Shown: piece by piece, positions 62,638 to 64,000 of the stretch
How positions within the stretch are numbered: the first letter of the stretch is position 1
Layout: each line of letters starts with the position of its first letter
Notes under the pieces: model-generated
Database searches by the model: none
What the model saw: only the letters and a program-made list of their open reading frames with translations
What the model was told of the DNA's origin: nothing
NCBI RefSeq assembly: GCF_002002735.1
Contig: NZ_MUNY01000053.1
Coordinates: 167,686 to 231,685, forward strand
Origin: Algoriphagus sp. A40
Lineage (GTDB): Bacteria; Bacteroidota; Bacteroidia; Cytophagales; Cyclobacteriaceae
DNA length: 64,000 nt
Reading direction: 5' to 3'
Position numbers and translations under genes: made by a program

Positions 62638-63480
62638 TTAATCTTCAAAGGGTATGAGTAACCGAACTTCGCTTCCCCTGTCATTCGCAGGGTTCTTATG
62701 GATGGAAAATTCGGCCTTGGTTTTATTCAGTTCATTGTAGAAATCAAACCGCTCTTTCATCAGCTGGATGCCCATGGATGTCTTTTTCACCTTGTGAGCC
62801 AGGTCAAAGCTGGATTTCTCGGTCTTTTCCTTGCCGTCGTCTGTAATCAGGCAGCACAGATGATCCGGGTCGTGGATGGCAAATGAGATGGACAGTTGGC
62901 CTCCCTCGGCGAGCCCATGCCAGACTGCGTTTTCCAAAAAAGGCTGGATAAACATGGGAGGTATTTGGATCTCCCTTCCCAACAGGCTGTCCTCCAGCGT
63001 GAAGTGAAAATCGAATGCGCCGTTCACCCGCATCCGCTCGAGTTCCAGGTAGATCTTGCAATTCTCCATCTCCTCCTGTAGGTCGACCATCTTTCTCGAG
63101 GAACTTTCGAGGACGTAGCGGACGAGCTGGGAAAATTTAATCAGGTACGTTCCGGCCAGATAGGAGTCTTGGGTTTGAATGTAGTGGTGGATGGAGTTGA
63201 GGCAATTGAAGATAAAGTGCGGATTGATCTGTGCTTTCAGGGCTTTGAGTTCCCCCTGGACGACACTGAGCTTCAACTGGGTTTCCCGCTGCTTGAATGC
63301 GGTCTCGCGTTTTGACCGGTATATCACAAAGACGATAAAAGAGAAAGCTAAAATGACGGGCAAAAGCCCGAAAAGTACAGCGGTTCGAATCTGGGTATCC
63401 AGGGGTTGTTCCGGAATGGTGACACTGACGGCGTGAGTCTCTACCTGAAGAAGATTTAGAAAGTGAGAAATGTCACCCAA
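62638..63480 (-). CDS. LytS-type sensor histidine kinase, short N-terminus
   Basis: A 280-aa kinase. One membrane helix (VLFGLLPVILAFSFIVFVIY) follows a short outside segment; the H-box is LKALKAQINPHFIFNCLNSIHHY, and the ATPase has FLENAVWHGLAEGG. The G1 box is degenerate (LITDDGKEK) and G2 reads SMGIQLMKER. The frame starts at a TTG (63480) immediately after an in-frame stop and lacks the usual sensor domain of this family, so the N-terminus may have been lost. Confidence 0.8.
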   Translation of the reverse strand: MGDISHFLNLLQVETHAVSVTIPEQPLDTQIRTAVLFGLLPVILAFSFIVFVIYRSKRETAFKQRETQLKLSVVQGELKALKAQINPHFIFNCLNSIHHYIQTQDSYLAGTYLIKFSQLVRYVLESSSRKMVDLQEEMENCKIYLELERMRVNGAFDFHFTLEDSLLGREIQIPPMFIQPFLENAVWHGLAEGGQLSISFAIHDPDHLCCLITDDGKEKTEKSSFDLAHKVKKTSMGIQLMKERFDFYNELNKTKAEFSIHKNPANDRGSEVRLLIPFED

Positions 63481-64000
63481 GAGTCAGAAAGATTTGTTTC
63501 AATAGCATTTTAAGTTACAACAAATCATTCGAATCACCTACAATCCTCGCAGCAATAAACAAAATAGGTAGTTGCTTGGCGGGTAGTCTGTTAAGGGTTA
63601 AGGGTTAAAACGTTAAGGGTTAAGCCGCTGCGCTGTTGTAGCGGTGTCTGCTGTGCTGTTGTAGCGTTGTCACGTTGTCCGCTGAAGCTGTTGGTGGGTA
63701 GTCTGTTAAGGTGTTAAGTGTTGTTCGCGGAGCTGTTTTCGGGTGCGGAAGCTTTGTAGGCGGTTATGGAATCCTGCGGGACAGGCTCTCTCCTACCTCA
63801 CCCTTCACTGCCCACCCTACATGCTGGCCCAAGCCTAAAATCTTCCAACAGGAAGATTTCTTGACGGCTTGTCCCCCATCTCCACATGGAGAGGGAGCTT
63901 GTGCAGTGGTCAAATTCAGCTTAGAGTTCCTAATTGGAAAGGAATAACTTCTTACTTCATTTTTGATATTGAATTAAGATTTGACCGGACGTATTGATGG
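63481..64000. other. Gene-free right edge with repeats
   Basis: Contains GGGTTAAGGGTTAA runs, a GTTGTAGCG-rich stretch (about 63620-63700) like that at 42.0 kb, and a block-P-like copy (about 63800-63890; CACCCTACATGCTGGCCCAAGCC). No gene is supported. Confidence 0.6.

Noticed and set aside
1..64000. tRNA, rRNA or riboswitch genes
   Set aside because: No cloverleaf-like or rRNA sequence and no known riboswitch motif was recognised by reading; a covariance-model scan was not possible.

Overview
The window looks like the chromosome of a member of the Bacteroidota, most likely order Cytophagales, perhaps near Cyclobacteriaceae. This placement rests on the gene families: a PadR regulator next to a permease with an N-terminal prefix domain, LytS/LytTR two-component pairs, an ABC-2 permease fused to an M1 aminopeptidase, DUF4301 and DUF6266 proteins, ribosomal protein THX and an lmo0937-type mini-membrane protein. 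Most genes also lack Shine-Dalgarno sequences. No rRNA or tRNA gene was recognised.

Layout. 0-9 kb: a TSUP transporter, a sigma-54 response regulator overlapped by a receiver-only protein, a hybrid-looking histidine kinase with a dead receiver, an aminotransferase and small stress or envelope proteins. 9-11.2 kb: the 5-oxoprolinase operon pxpA-pxpB-pxpC. 11.4-19 kb: DUF4301, a WYL regulator, a REP-associated transposase (RAYT) between REP palindromes, a GT-C glycosyltransferase, a Rieske protein and a lipoprotein. 19.3-29.8 kb: SMC, a KilA-N gene ruined by a dispersed repeat, PadR plus a FtsX/MacB-type permease, and a secreted protein divergent from a membrane-anchored HTH protein. 30.4-36.7 kb: a cupin, then an ABC-2/M1-peptidase exporter with its ATPase, divergent from a LytS/LytTR pair. 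36.7-41.4 kb: two copies of a structured 0.27-kb repeat, a KAS II (FabF-like) enzyme, a baeRF-type release-factor homologue and DUF6266.

41.4-47.7 kb is a junk-rich junction: minisatellites, 0.15-0.3 kb duplications, REPs and an IS110 element whose left end cuts a REP and whose right end truncates a gene. From 45.3 to 55.5 kb the window carries an apparent defence island: a deaminase-HATPase-wHTH fusion, DarTG, a DUF433 protein, a HARE-HTH nuclease-like protein, a PLD-like protein, AbiH, an HNH endonuclease and two small proteins. Similar palindromes flank the DarTG-to-PLD cassette.

55.8-63.5 kb is a co-directional minus-strand cluster downstream of a second LytS/LytTR pair. It contains three proteins of unknown function, a signal-anchored coiled-coil membrane protein, a predicted outer-membrane barrel with a long coiled coil, a 72-aa Cys/His protein and an M43 metalloprotease with no signal peptide. 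This cluster is the best candidate for an undescribed system. The defence cassette and the structured dispersed repeats are the next most interesting. Functions are assigned by reading motifs; no database search was run.
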